Below are positions 25,132 through 33,624 of a stretch of 64,000 bases of DNA, piece after piece. Positions within the stretch are counted from its first letter, which is position 1. Each line of letters starts with the position of its first letter. The notes beneath the pieces are model-generated. The model made no database searches, had not been told where the DNA came from, and worked only from the letters and a program-made list of their open reading frames with translations. The stretch comes from Chitinophaga sp. HK235 (lineage in GTDB: Bacteria > Bacteroidota > Bacteroidia > Chitinophagales > Chitinophagaceae). The stretch covers positions 4,030,001 through 4,094,000 of the forward strand of contig NZ_CP073766.1 of NCBI RefSeq assembly GCF_018255755.1, in the 5' to 3' direction. The position numbers and the translations under genes are program-made.

Positions 25132-26112
25132 TTATCTTGGCACTTCCACCATCTTGAGAATCTGGGCTATCACATCATCCGTACGGATACCTTCCATTTC
25201 TTTTTCCGGTGTCAGCATAATACGATGGCGCAATACATGTGGCATCATTTCCACAATATCATCAGGGATCACGAAATCACGGTTACGCATGGCAGCCATG
25301 GCTTTGGCACAGTTCATAACGGCAATGGATGCACGCGGAGAAGCACCCAGGTAAAGAGATGCGTTCATACGGGTTTCATGGACAACAGCAGCGATATAGT
25401 GCAACAGTTTTTCCTCGATCCTCACCTGACGCACCAGGTTCTGGAATTCGATCACCTGTGTAGCCGTTACTACTTTGGAGATCACTTTCGAAAGATCAGT
25501 GGCGCCGTTGAGACGTTGTACACTTTGCAGCACCGCCACTTCTTCCTGCAGATCAGGATATTTTACTTCCAGCTTAAAGAGGAAACGGTCCAGCTGTGCT
25601 TCCGGCAGGCGGTAGGTACCTTCCTGTTCGATGGGGTTTTGCGTGGCTATCACCATAAACGGACGGTTTAAGGTATAGGTAGTACCATCATTGGTGATCT
25701 GCCTTTCTTCCATCACCTCAAAAAGGGCAGATTGTGTTTTTGCCGGGGCACGGTTAATTTCATCTATCAGTACCAGGTTGCTGAAAACAGGACCTTTTTT
25801 GTATTCAAATTCTCTTGTCTGAGGATTGAATACAGAGGTGCCCAGCACATCTGCCGGCATCAGGTCTGGTGTAAACTGTATCCTGGAAAAATCTGCGTCC
25901 ACGCACTGAGCGAGCAACTTGGCAGTCAGTGTTTTTGCCACGCCGGGGACCCCTTCAATCAGCACATGGCCCTGTGTGAGCAGTCCTGCTATCAACAGAT
26001 CCACCATCTGATGCTGCCCCACAATTACTTTCCCTATCTGTGTTCTGATCGCTTCTACGCCTTCGTGTAAGGTGGTAAAATCAGTCCTGGGTTGAAAGGT
26101 ATTGATATCCAT
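25132..26112 (-). CDS. MoxR-family AAA+ ATPase
   Basis: 326 residues. Walker A EGVPGVAKTLTAK (about 53-66), Walker B LVLIDEINRAPAKTQSALFE, sensor 1 ATQNPIEQEGTYRLPEAQLD, and the C-terminal lid with GASPRASIA (sensor 2). MoxR proteins are chaperone-like ATPases that remodel vWA-domain partners, here probably the DUF58 protein. It lies 3 bp after the DUF4350 gene and 9 bp before DUF58. Confidence 0.95.
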   Translation of the reverse strand: MDINTFQPRTDFTTLHEGVEAIRTQIGKVIVGQHQMVDLLIAGLLTQGHVLIEGVPGVAKTLTAKLLAQCVDADFSRIQFTPDLMPADVLGTSVFNPQTREFEYKKGPVFSNLVLIDEINRAPAKTQSALFEVMEERQITNDGTTYTLNRPFMVIATQNPIEQEGTYRLPEAQLDRFLFKLEVKYPDLQEEVAVLQSVQRLNGATDLSKVISKVVTATQVIEFQNLVRQVRIEEKLLHYIAAVVHETRMNASLYLGASPRASIAVMNCAKAMAAMRNRDFVIPDDIVEMMPHVLRHRIMLTPEKEMEGIRTDDVIAQILKMVEVPR

Positions 26113-26115
26113 TAT

Positions 26116-27345
26116 TTACTTCGTATTTAAATAAAAATGTTGAATGAGTTGATAGAAATCTTTCAGCTGTTCGTCGCTCACCTCGCCTGCGAGCTGTATC
26201 TGGTGAAGCATGGAAAACAGTTCCCGGATAGTTATTTCAGGCATGGCCGCCTTTTTGGCCAGTGCTTCGACAAACTGATCGTTCAGATGATTCGTATTGA
26301 GATAATAACGGGAACGGATATACTCCAGCAGATGAATGATCATTTTGTGAGCCAGGTTGTAGTTGTTGCGCTGCTGATAATACAGCTGTCCGACAGCATC
26401 TACAAATTCCAGCGAGTTATTGGCCAGCACCGGCTTTTCAGGGATGATACGTTGTCTTCTTTTACCTTCAAAAATCACATACAGCAACAACAGCAACACT
26501 GCCAGCCATAATGCCCAACGCATGGCGGGATAACGCATCAGCACCTGCCACTCGCTGAAATCACCAGACTGCGGACCATACTGATGACTATAAAAATCGT
26601 CCCAGTACACGTTGGTAGCGTCATCCGGCAGATAGGACATTTGTATTTCCTGTGCACCAATATTTTTTTGATGTAGCAGGAAATAGTTACTGAAAGTGTA
26701 AGGATTGAGCGATACATAAACAAAACCGTCACCATAAGCCATCCCGATAAAATTGGGTCTGCTCTTGTAATTCATCCCAAAAACCGTGGTGGTGGCTGTA
26801 TCTATGCCGGAGAAATAACTGCCACTGATCATGCCCATATAGCTGAAAGCGGTGTCCAGATCAAGTGAGGGATCTTTATAACGCTGGGCAGTATTGGATT
26901 TTTTTTGCTGAAAGTTCTCTCCATCCACTACGGTAAACTTCAGCTTTTTGGCCAGCAGCGGGTCCATCCGGTTAACGCTGATAAACAGGAAGTTTCCCAG
27001 AGAAGCATAATACAGCATAGACTCCACATCACGCTCTGTGGCAAACAGTTCATTAGCGACAATAATATAAGCGTTGTTGGAACCATGAAGCTCTGTTTCT
27101 TTGTCATACGTGGTAGCAAAAGGTTTGGTAACCACCTGCACGGGCCGGCCGGCAAAAAGCTCCGGCAATGTTTTAAAAGCTACATAAGTCCCGCCAGCCT
27201 TTTTATCCTTGCTCGAAAAGGAGGCATTTTCCATGTTGGTGGACAGTTGTTCAGTATTAACAAAGTTAGTGCTACTGAACAACGCCAGCATTATCAGTAA
27301 TAATGCTACAACGACAATTATGATATAGGTAGTCCTTTTTTTCAC
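26116..27345 (-). CDS. DUF4350 membrane protein
   Basis: 409 residues. One N-terminal TM helix (about 6-24), a periplasmic DUF4350-like domain (about 30-265; GGTYVAFKTLPELFAGRPV, with ISVNRMDPLLAKKL as the nucleotide-hydrolase-like core), a second TM helix (about 277-297, followed by GKRRQR), and a cytoplasmic helical tail. The start ATG overlaps the DUF4129 stop by 4 bp (ATGA), indicating coupled translation. It has no catalytic site I can identify. Its place in the MoxR operon is the best clue to its function. Confidence 0.86.
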   Translation of the reverse strand: MKKRTTYIIIVVVALLLIMLALFSSTNFVNTEQLSTNMENASFSSKDKKAGGTYVAFKTLPELFAGRPVQVVTKPFATTYDKETELHGSNNAYIIVANELFATERDVESMLYYASLGNFLFISVNRMDPLLAKKLKFTVVDGENFQQKKSNTAQRYKDPSLDLDTAFSYMGMISGSYFSGIDTATTTVFGMNYKSRPNFIGMAYGDGFVYVSLNPYTFSNYFLLHQKNIGAQEIQMSYLPDDATNVYWDDFYSHQYGPQSGDFSEWQVLMRYPAMRWALWLAVLLLLLYVIFEGKRRQRIIPEKPVLANNSLEFVDAVGQLYYQQRNNYNLAHKMIIHLLEYIRSRYYLNTNHLNDQFVEALAKKAAMPEITIRELFSMLHQIQLAGEVSDEQLKDFYQLIQHFYLNTK

Positions 27346-28094
27346 GAAGCTTTGCCTAATTGATGATTAAAATCCCTGAACTGCTGGGCCATGATATTGA
27401 ATTGCGCTTCACTGACTTCAAACTCACCATACCAGATATATTCATAGTCCAATGTCAGTGTGGAAAACGTTTTATAGTAAGGTGTATTACGCATACTGCG
27501 CAGATAGTCATTGTTCGTTTTTTCCCTTCCGGGGATGATCAACTGTCTGTTGGCCAGTTGAAACAGTGTATACAGGTACCACCAGCGTACAGCCTGCCGG
27601 ATATCTCTGGCAGCGATGGCAGCCCGGATCTTATCTTCATATTCACTGGCACTCCGTAAATCTTCTTCATGTATTTCTTCTGTTACTTCCAGCTCTTTGG
27701 GTTTCCGGAAGATGTTCATACCATTGTTTTTCATGAAACGATACAACAGGAATCCCAGAAAACCAAGCAACAAAATGGCAAGAATATACCGGATTTTGGA
27801 AATGAAAAGAAAGAGCAAGGCCAACGCACGGAAAAAGCCTTCCCCGGAGCGGGGCTTCTTCGCATCTTCATCACGGTACTGCATCTGTTTATCCTGCTTC
27901 AGCTTTGTTATTACTGCTTCAGATACGGTCCGTTTGTCGTAGTACGGTATGGAAGGAGTTGCTTTTGTTTCCTGTCCATCTTTCGTTTCCTGTTCATCGG
28001 CCGCAGGCAGCTGTGGCAGCCCTTTCAGGGGGAGGCACAACATAATCAGCAGCAACAGGCGTTTCACATATTTTCTACAATCAATTGTCATCAT
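27342..28094 (-). CDS. DUF4129-type membrane protein
   Basis: 250 residues. Signal-like N-terminus (RLLLLIMLCLPLKGLPQLP), an extracytoplasmic linker, one TM helix (about 98-117; YILAILLLGFLGFLLYRF), and a cytoplasmic domain of about 130 residues with DKIRAAIAARDIRQAVRWWY and RSMRNTPYYKTFSTLT, as in the DUF4129 domain found at the C-terminus of membrane transglutaminases. There is no transglutaminase part here. It overlaps DUF4350 by 4 bp and follows SpoIIM by 3 bp. Confidence 0.82.
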   Translation of the reverse strand: MMTIDCRKYVKRLLLLIMLCLPLKGLPQLPAADEQETKDGQETKATPSIPYYDKRTVSEAVITKLKQDKQMQYRDEDAKKPRSGEGFFRALALLFLFISKIRYILAILLLGFLGFLLYRFMKNNGMNIFRKPKELEVTEEIHEEDLRSASEYEDKIRAAIAARDIRQAVRWWYLYTLFQLANRQLIIPGREKTNNDYLRSMRNTPYYKTFSTLTLDYEYIWYGEFEVSEAQFNIMAQQFRDFNHQLGKAS

Positions 28095-28097
28095 CAG

Positions 28098-29090
28098 TTA
28101 CTTTGGCCGGGAAAAAGGGAAGACTACTTTACCGGCAGCATTTAAACGATATCCTTTGCGGTGCAGGTAAATGGGATAAAGGATAAAATATCCCACCATA
28201 AAACACAGGGACCCCGTAAGAATCAGAAGGCTGAGCCACAGCGGCATTCCGGTGTAACGGGTTACAAAGCCCTCCAGAAAAGCTGCTACTACAAATACAG
28301 GGATCAGTGCCACCATGATCTTGATTCCATCTTTCGCACCTTTGCGCAGAGACTCCAGCCTCTTACGGGTACCTGGGAACAAAATACTTTTACCCAATAT
28401 AATTCCGGCACAACCGGAAACCACAATGCTGGAGATTTCCAACGTACCATGTATCCATATCACCAGCACAGATTTAAATCCCAGTCCATGCGAAAAGAAG
28501 ATGTACTGGAACACACCCAGCATAATACCATTGTGTAACAACAAGTACAGAGAGCCAATACCCAGGAAGATCCCGCTTACATAACACATCAGCGACACCT
28601 TGATATTGTTGACTGCTATCCGCAGGAACATCAGCAACGGATTACCGTCCTTATAAACACCGAAAGGATCATTATTGGCGATATTTCTTTCGGTCATATT
28701 CACATACTCATCACCCAGAAATCCTCTCACAAAAGTTTCGTCATGGGCAGAAGAAAAAGCACCGATGATACAGAACACCAGAAAAAAACAGAAGGTGAAC
28801 AGCAGTAAGCGGTGATATTGCCGGAAAAGCAATGGCAGTTCAAAACGGAAGAACAATTGAAAACGGCCTACTTCTTCTTTCCGGTTCTGATATATCCGTT
28901 GGTAAATGCCGGCGGCCAGGCCGTTGATATAGCGGGTTACTTTACTAAAGCTATAAAATGTTTTGGCATAGGAGAGGTCGTCCAGTAAGGAAACAAATCT
29001 TTCCGCCATCTCATCAGGGTCATCGGTGGGCTCCTCCTGGATTTTTTTCCAGCGGGGCAAATTTTTCTTGATAAACAACGATTCTCTCAT
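28098..29090 (-). CDS. SpoIIM-like (stage II sporulation protein M family) membrane protein
   Basis: 330 residues. A cytoplasmic N-terminus (REXLFIKKNLPRWKKI-type; RWKKIQEEPTDDPDE) is followed by five or six TM helices (about 100-125, 170-200, 205-235, 245-270, 275-300). The motifs FRFELPLLFRQYHRLLLFTF and NNIKVSLMCYVSGIFLGIGS mark the SpoIIM/DUF95 family. In spore formers SpoIIM aids peptidoglycan remodelling; here there is no sporulation, and the gene heads the MoxR operon. The divergent RDD gene starts 119 bp away, so both probably share a control region. Confidence 0.88.
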   Translation of the reverse strand: MRESLFIKKNLPRWKKIQEEPTDDPDEMAERFVSLLDDLSYAKTFYSFSKVTRYINGLAAGIYQRIYQNRKEEVGRFQLFFRFELPLLFRQYHRLLLFTFCFFLVFCIIGAFSSAHDETFVRGFLGDEYVNMTERNIANNDPFGVYKDGNPLLMFLRIAVNNIKVSLMCYVSGIFLGIGSLYLLLHNGIMLGVFQYIFFSHGLGFKSVLVIWIHGTLEISSIVVSGCAGIILGKSILFPGTRKRLESLRKGAKDGIKIMVALIPVFVVAAFLEGFVTRYTGMPLWLSLLILTGSLCFMVGYFILYPIYLHRKGYRLNAAGKVVFPFSRPK

Positions 29091-29209
29091 AGTGAGTCAA
29101 ATTCCCTTTTAAGTCCTGGTATCTTCCTGCAGTAACGGGTTACTATGGGGAGTATCAGCAAACTTACTAAATCGTTTAACAATATATAAACAAATATGTA
29201 AATTTGAAT

Positions 29210-29953
29210 ATGAGCAACATAAAAATACCAACTTCCTTTAACATTGATCTTGAATTTGAAACGGCGGATGTGATGAAGCGTTTTCTGGCCTGGCTCATTG
29301 ATTTTGCGATCCGGCTCTGTTATTATCTGATCGTGTATATGGTATTGGTATCTTTTCATTTTAGTAGTACCACTACCCTGGTGCTTTCGATACTGATTCT
29401 TTCCATTCCGCTGATGTTGTATTTTCTGGTACTGGAAATAGCGATGGGTGGCCAGACTCCCGGGAAAAAACTGCTGCATCTGAAAGTGGTAAGTCTTACC
29501 GGCAACCAGCCAACGGTCAGTCAGCATCTGATCCGCTGGATTTTCCGGATGATAGAGTCGCCACTGCTGTTCTTTATGTTTCTTATTCCGGTGATCATCC
29601 CGATAGTAGCGATAGCCCGCACTCCTTACAGTCAGCGCCTGGGCGATGTGGTGGCCGGTACGATTGTGATCAGCATCAAAAGAACGGGAAGCATTGAAGA
29701 AACCATCTTCAGGGATATGTCTGCAACAGACTACCAGCCGCAGTTTCCGCAGATCACACGTTTATCCGACAGGGATATGAACAAGGTAAAGGAGTTGCTT
29801 GATAAGGCGCTCAAAGCCAAAGATGAAGTGCTGGCGGCCAAAGTGGCCCATCGGGTAAAAGAAGTGCTGCATATCCAGTCTGACCTGCCCAATACCAGTT
29901 TTCTGGAAACAGTGCTGAATGATTACAACTACTACACGACGAAAGACAATTAA
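29210..29953 (+). CDS. RDD-family membrane protein
   Basis: 247 residues from ATG 29210 (an in-frame TTG at 29204 is less likely). Begins with SNIKIPTSFNIDLEFETADV, then the RDD domain: KRFLAWLIDFAIRLCYYL (Arg/Asp/Asp positions), MGGQTPGKKLLHLKVV, and QRLGDVVAGTIVI. Three or four TM helices. The C-terminal 75 residues are soluble and helical (KVKELLDKALKAKDEVLAAK). It is divergent from the SpoIIM-DUF4129-DUF4350-MoxR-DUF58 operon, the usual Bacteroidota arrangement, so it belongs to the same system. It ends at a very strong terminator. Confidence 0.9.
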   Translation: MSNIKIPTSFNIDLEFETADVMKRFLAWLIDFAIRLCYYLIVYMVLVSFHFSSTTTLVLSILILSIPLMLYFLVLEIAMGGQTPGKKLLHLKVVSLTGNQPTVSQHLIRWIFRMIESPLLFFMFLIPVIIPIVAIARTPYSQRLGDVVAGTIVISIKRTGSIEETIFRDMSATDYQPQFPQITRLSDRDMNKVKELLDKALKAKDEVLAAKVAHRVKEVLHIQSDLPNTSFLETVLNDYNYYTTKDN

Positions 29954-29962
29954 TACAATATA

Positions 29963-30003
29963 TAAAACGAAGAGCGCGGAGGAAATCTCCGCGCTCTTCG
30001 TTT
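29963..30003. terminator. Strong bidirectional terminator
   Basis: 18-bp perfect stem (29963-29980 with 29986-30003; GAAGAGCGCGGAG core), 5-nt loop, with A- and T-tracts included, between two convergent RDD genes. Confidence 0.9.
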
Positions 30004-30032
30004 TATTGATGGCGCATGTGCGCTGTTGTTTA

Positions 30033-30455
30033 TTATTTGTTTTTTACCACTGTGGTATTGGTCCACATGTCATGCCAGGGAGTCGGTCCAAACAACATGC
30101 TGAAAGGCTCAAAAGGTATGATTCTGGAAAAAGAACGACCCATGACCTGACCGAAGCTGATCCGTTCGTAATCCAACGTTACCACGCGGGTACCGGTCAG
30201 CATTTTACCGATGGTGCGGCCCGTCAATCCTTCCATGATGCTGTAGTAAAGGATGAATACCAGCGTGAAAACCAAACGTATTTCCATTTCGCCCATGGGT
30301 ATAAACAGGACAATACCCACACAAATGGCGATCACGATAAGATAGTCGATGATAAAACCCGCAAATCGGATTCCTTTGCTGACTTCTTCTGGTGCCGGGG
30401 CTTCCTGCAGGTCACTGAGTAGGTCGGTGGTTTTGGTATCTTTAAATGATTCCAT
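30033..30455 (-). CDS. RDD-family membrane protein
   Basis: 140 residues, little more than the RDD domain: KGIRFAGFIIDYLIVIAICV, GLTGRTIGKMLTGTRVV and FGQVMGRSFSRIIPFEP, with two or three TM helices. It ends LWHDMWTNTTVV-like (TPWHDMWTNTTVVKNK). It follows the DUF5684 gene by 26 bp and is probably co-transcribed. It is a paralogue of the RDD protein at 29210-29953, which faces it across a terminator. RDD proteins are proposed transporters, but no substrate can be assigned. Confidence 0.88.
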   Translation of the reverse strand: MESFKDTKTTDLLSDLQEAPAPEEVSKGIRFAGFIIDYLIVIAICVGIVLFIPMGEMEIRLVFTLVFILYYSIMEGLTGRTIGKMLTGTRVVTLDYERISFGQVMGRSFSRIIPFEPFSMLFGPTPWHDMWTNTTVVKNK

Positions 30456-30481
30456 AGGTTAGGTAGATTTCAGATAAAGAG

Positions 30482-30913
30482 TTACGCAGCATTGGTGCCG
30501 ATGGCGTTCACATCTTCCAGCGGGCGAATTCCATTGGGATCGCCGGCAGGGCCATGATAAACGATGCTGCGGTCGAATGCCAGGATAGGAACAAAGATAA
30601 AGCCCAGGAATATTAAGCCCAGGGTAAAACCAACCTCTTTTCCAAAGCTTTTGCTGAGCAGGTTTGTAGCCCAGATTGCGAAAACGACGTTAACACCGGG
30701 GATCATGAACAACAGTAACCACCACCATGGTTTACCAATAATTCTTAACATGATGATAGCGCTGTAGATGGGTACAATACATTCCCATCCTTCAAAACCT
30801 GCTTTTTTGTAGATTTTCCAATTACAAATGATGTAGAAAACCCCAAAGGCTAAAGAAAATAAAAGAAAAGGGAGCATTAATGCGAAGATGGCACCATTTG
30901 CGGCGTTGTCCAT
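30482..30913 (-). CDS. DUF5684-like small membrane protein
   Basis: 143 residues with four TM helices (about 10-30, 45-60, 63-83, 92-112). The pattern YKKAGFEGWECIVPIYSAII then GKPWWWLLLFMIPGVNVVF and a C-terminal FDRSIVYHGPAG is the DUF5684 signature. Function unknown. It is the upstream member of a pair with the RDD protein. No consensus promoter stands out before it; the next 235 bp upstream lead to the SRP RNA promoter on the other strand. Confidence 0.82.
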   Translation of the reverse strand: MDNAANGAIFALMLPFLLFSLAFGVFYIICNWKIYKKAGFEGWECIVPIYSAIIMLRIIGKPWWWLLLFMIPGVNVVFAIWATNLLSKSFGKEVGFTLGLIFLGFIFVPILAFDRSIVYHGPAGDPNGIRPLEDVNAIGTNAA

Positions 30914-31112
30914 AAGGATAAATGTTTTTGATGAAATAATGAAAAATGACTGCAGTCAACGGAGTCAGCTACAGTCCGGGATTAGGGAACAAGATACAAA
31001 AAAATTCAGGTATAACAAATGAAAAGCATACATATTTCGTTGATCTTTTAACTGGAAAATAATACGCAACTCAGGCGTATTGAAATTTTTTTTTGAGATT
31101 TCTTTCACAAAA

Positions 31113-31143
31113 TTTGGATTTTCAGTGAATTGCATTACCTTTG
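31113..31143 (+). promoter_or_regulatory. Consensus promoter of the SRP RNA
   Basis: TTTG (31113-31116), exactly 19 bp, then TACCTTTG (31136-31143). The first base of the RNA stem (31149) lies 6 bp after the -7 box, so this promoter fixes the 5' end well. Confidence 0.82.
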
Positions 31144-31148
31144 CAACC

Positions 31149-31250
31149 GGCAAGTCTTATACGACCAGCTCCTGCTGAACTCCCCCAGGACAGGAATGTA
31201 GCAAGGGTAGGCGGTTGAAGCGGTGCGATATAAGTAACTTGCCTTTTTTC
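31149..31250 (+). ncRNA. ffs: Small bacterial signal recognition particle RNA (4.5S-like)
   Basis: About 95 nt plus a T-tail. The conserved apical domain reads GAACTCCCCCAGG, then CAGGAATGTAGCAAGGGTA, with the SRP symmetric and asymmetric loops. The ends pair: GGCAAGT (31149-31155) with ACTTGCC (31237-31243), followed by TTATA/TATAA and a TTTTTT tail. This is the Bacteroidota form without Alu domain. It scaffolds Ffh for targeting of membrane proteins to SecYEG. A consensus promoter sits immediately upstream. Confidence 0.93.
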
Positions 31251-31375
31251 TTTTTTAAAGGTCATTAGTTGCTCGTCAATAGTCATCTGGTTACTATTTT
31301 CTCACCTCTTCACTAATGACAGTGTACTCCACAAAATGACACAAACCGGATCCTTACAAAATAATTCTTAATAGT

Positions 31376-32026
31376 ATGAAATTCTTTATCGATACAGCGA
31401 ATCTTGATCAGATCAGGGAAGCTCATGATCTCGGCGTACTGGACGGAGTGACTACCAACCCTTCCCTGATGGCGAAGGAAGGTATCAAGGGAGAAGCTGC
31501 TATTCTCAAACATTACGCAGATATCTGCGATATCGTGGACGGAGATGTGAGCGCCGAAGTATTTTCTACTGATTTTAAATCTATCGTTGAAGAAGGCAAA
31601 AAACTGGCTGCCATCCACCCGAATATTGTGGTGAAAGTGCCCATGATCAAAGAAGGTGTAAAAGCCATCAAATGGTTTTCTGAAAACGGTATCAGAACAA
31701 ACTGTACGCTGGTATTCTCTGCTGGTCAGGCTATTCTGGCTGCTAAAGCAGGAGCCGCTTACGTATCTCCTTTCATCGGACGTATCGATGACAGCAACTG
31801 GGACGGTGTCGAACTGATTGCTCAGATCTCTCAGATATACAGCCTGCAGGGTTTTAAAACTGAAATCCTGGCAGCTTCCATCCGCAGCGCCCTCCACATT
31901 GTAAAATGTGCTGAAGTAGGTGCCGACGTATGTACCTGCCCGTTAGATTCCATCCTTGGCCTGCTGAAACATCCGTTAACGGATATCGGCCTGGCTAAGT
32001 TCCTGGATGATGCCAAGAAAATGTAA
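31376..32026 (+). CDS. Small transaldolase / fructose-6-phosphate aldolase family
   Basis: 216 residues. MKFFIDTANLDQIREA at the N-terminus, GVTTNPSLMAKEG, and NIVVKVPMIKEGV with the Schiff-base lysine (about residue 86), plus SPFIGRIDDSNWDG. The length fits the short TalC/FSA subfamily rather than the 316-residue TalB. It acts in the pentose phosphate pathway (transaldolase) or as an F6P aldolase; the sequence alone does not settle which, although in Bacteroidota these are usually annotated as transaldolase. It is monocistronic with a strong terminator. Its 5' leader contains nested inverted repeats (31261-31320). Confidence 0.93.
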   Translation: MKFFIDTANLDQIREAHDLGVLDGVTTNPSLMAKEGIKGEAAILKHYADICDIVDGDVSAEVFSTDFKSIVEEGKKLAAIHPNIVVKVPMIKEGVKAIKWFSENGIRTNCTLVFSAGQAILAAKAGAAYVSPFIGRIDDSNWDGVELIAQISQIYSLQGFKTEILAASIRSALHIVKCAEVGADVCTCPLDSILGLLKHPLTDIGLAKFLDDAKKM

Positions 32027-32053
32027 TTTTCAAACATATTTTTTAGATGGTGT

Positions 32054-32090
32054 ATCCCCGGTGCAGTTCTTGCGCCGGGGATTTTTTTTG
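32054..32090 (+). terminator. Intrinsic terminator of the transaldolase gene
   Basis: 12-bp stem (32054-32065 with 32071-32082, one G-U pair; ATCCCCGG core), 5-nt loop, then eight T's. It ends 30 bp before the glpK ATG, so glpK must have its own promoter or be read through. Confidence 0.88.
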
Positions 32091-32119
32091 TAAATTGTTA
32101 GCCACTAAACAACTTACGG

Positions 32120-33613
32120 ATGGGGAAATATATTCTTGCCCTCGACCAGGGAACCACCAGTTCCCGCGCCATCATCTTCGATCACGACGGCAGTATCAAG
32201 GCTACTGCACAAAAAGAATTCAAACAGATATTTCCGCAACCCGGCTGGGTAGAACATGATGCCATGGAAATATGGACATCACAGGCCAGCGTAGCAGCAG
32301 AAGTACTGCTCAAAGCCAGGATATCAGGCGAAAACATCGCTGCCATCGGCATCACCAACCAACGCGAAACCACTATCGTATGGGACCGTAAAACAGGCAA
32401 ACCCATTCATAATGCCATCGTATGGCAGGACCGCCGCACTGCCGCCTACTGCGACTCGCTCATCAAAGAAGGAAAGGAACAACTGATCAAAGACAAAACA
32501 GGCCTGCGCATCGATGCCTACTTCTCTGCCACCAAAATAAAATGGATACTCGATAATGTCCCCGAAGCCAGACGCAAAGCCGAAAACGGCGAACTGGCCT
32601 TCGGTACAGTAGACAGCTGGCTTACCTGGAACTTCTCCAACGGACACCTGCATATCACCGATGTAAGCAACGCCTCCCGCACGCTGTTGTTTAATATCCA
32701 CGATATGAAATGGGATGAGGAACTATTGTCACTCTTCAACATCCCCGCCGCTATGCTGCCTGAAGTTAAACCCTCCAGCGAGGTATACGGCTATTCCGAA
32801 GCCACCCTCACCCCCTACCGTATTCCGATTGCAGGCATCGCCGGCGACCAGCAGGCAGCCCTGTTCGGACAAATGTGTACCGCTCCTGGTATGCTCAAAA
32901 ATACCTATGGTACCGGCTGTTTTATGGTGCTCAATACCGGCGACAAACCCATCCCTTCACATAACAACCTCCTCACCACCGTAGCCTGGCAGATCAATGG
33001 TAAAACAACCTATGCCCTGGAAGGCAGTATCTTCATCGGTGGTGCAGTAGTACAGTGGTTACGCGACGGGCTCGGCATCATCCACCACTCCACCGATGTG
33101 GAGAAACTGGCCGCCACCGTACCACATAGCGACGGCGTATATTTTGTACCGGCCTTCGCCGGCCTCGGCGCCCCCTACTGGAATCAGCATGCCCGCGGTA
33201 CTATGGTCGGCATCACCCGTGGTACCACCTCCGCCCATATTGCCCGCGCTGCACTCGACAGCATCGCCTTCCAAACCATGGACGTACTCAAAGCCATGGA
33301 AGCGGATGCCGGTATGCCTATCAGTGAACTGCGTGTGGATGGCGGCGCCACCGGCAACAACCTCCTCATGCAATTCCAGGCAGACCTGCTTCAGGTACGC
33401 GTAGTACGACCCAGGATCACAGAAACCACCGCACTCGGCGCCGCATACCTCGCCGGACTAGCCGTAGGCTTCTGGGACAGCATCGACACTATCAACCAGC
33501 AATGGAAAATAGATGCCACCTTCGACCCAACCATGGAACAAACACAACGTAATCAACTCTGTAAAGACTGGAAACGCGCCATCAAAGCAGCCCAGGCCTG
33601 GACAGAAGAATAA
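32120..33613 (+). CDS. glpK: Glycerol kinase
   Basis: 497 residues, normal for GlpK. ATP-binding DQGTTSSRAIIFDHDG (about 8-23), GITNQRETTIVWDRKTG with the glycerol-site Arg-Glu (R83, E84), WKL-like TWNFSNG, the GDQQAALFGQ segment, and DGGATGNNLLMQFQ near the C-terminus. It phosphorylates glycerol to sn-glycerol 3-phosphate in the cytoplasm. The glycerol facilitator follows after 11 bp, so the pair takes up and traps glycerol. No glycerol-3-phosphate dehydrogenase is in the window. Confidence 0.97.
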   Translation: MGKYILALDQGTTSSRAIIFDHDGSIKATAQKEFKQIFPQPGWVEHDAMEIWTSQASVAAEVLLKARISGENIAAIGITNQRETTIVWDRKTGKPIHNAIVWQDRRTAAYCDSLIKEGKEQLIKDKTGLRIDAYFSATKIKWILDNVPEARRKAENGELAFGTVDSWLTWNFSNGHLHITDVSNASRTLLFNIHDMKWDEELLSLFNIPAAMLPEVKPSSEVYGYSEATLTPYRIPIAGIAGDQQAALFGQMCTAPGMLKNTYGTGCFMVLNTGDKPIPSHNNLLTTVAWQINGKTTYALEGSIFIGGAVVQWLRDGLGIIHHSTDVEKLAATVPHSDGVYFVPAFAGLGAPYWNQHARGTMVGITRGTTSAHIARAALDSIAFQTMDVLKAMEADAGMPISELRVDGGATGNNLLMQFQADLLQVRVVRPRITETTALGAAYLAGLAVGFWDSIDTINQQWKIDATFDPTMEQTQRNQLCKDWKRAIKAAQAWTEE

Positions 33614-33624
33614 AAATTCCACAC

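Noticed and set aside
30965..31153. 62-codon minus-strand frame upstream of the transaldolase
   Set aside because: It covers the consensus promoter and 5' end of the SRP RNA on the other strand and shows no protein family signature.
31261..31320. Nested inverted repeats (GTCATTAG/CTAATGAC) before the transaldolase gene, considered as a riboswitch
   Set aside because: The stems are only 6-8 bp with long loops, and no known riboswitch core is recognisable.
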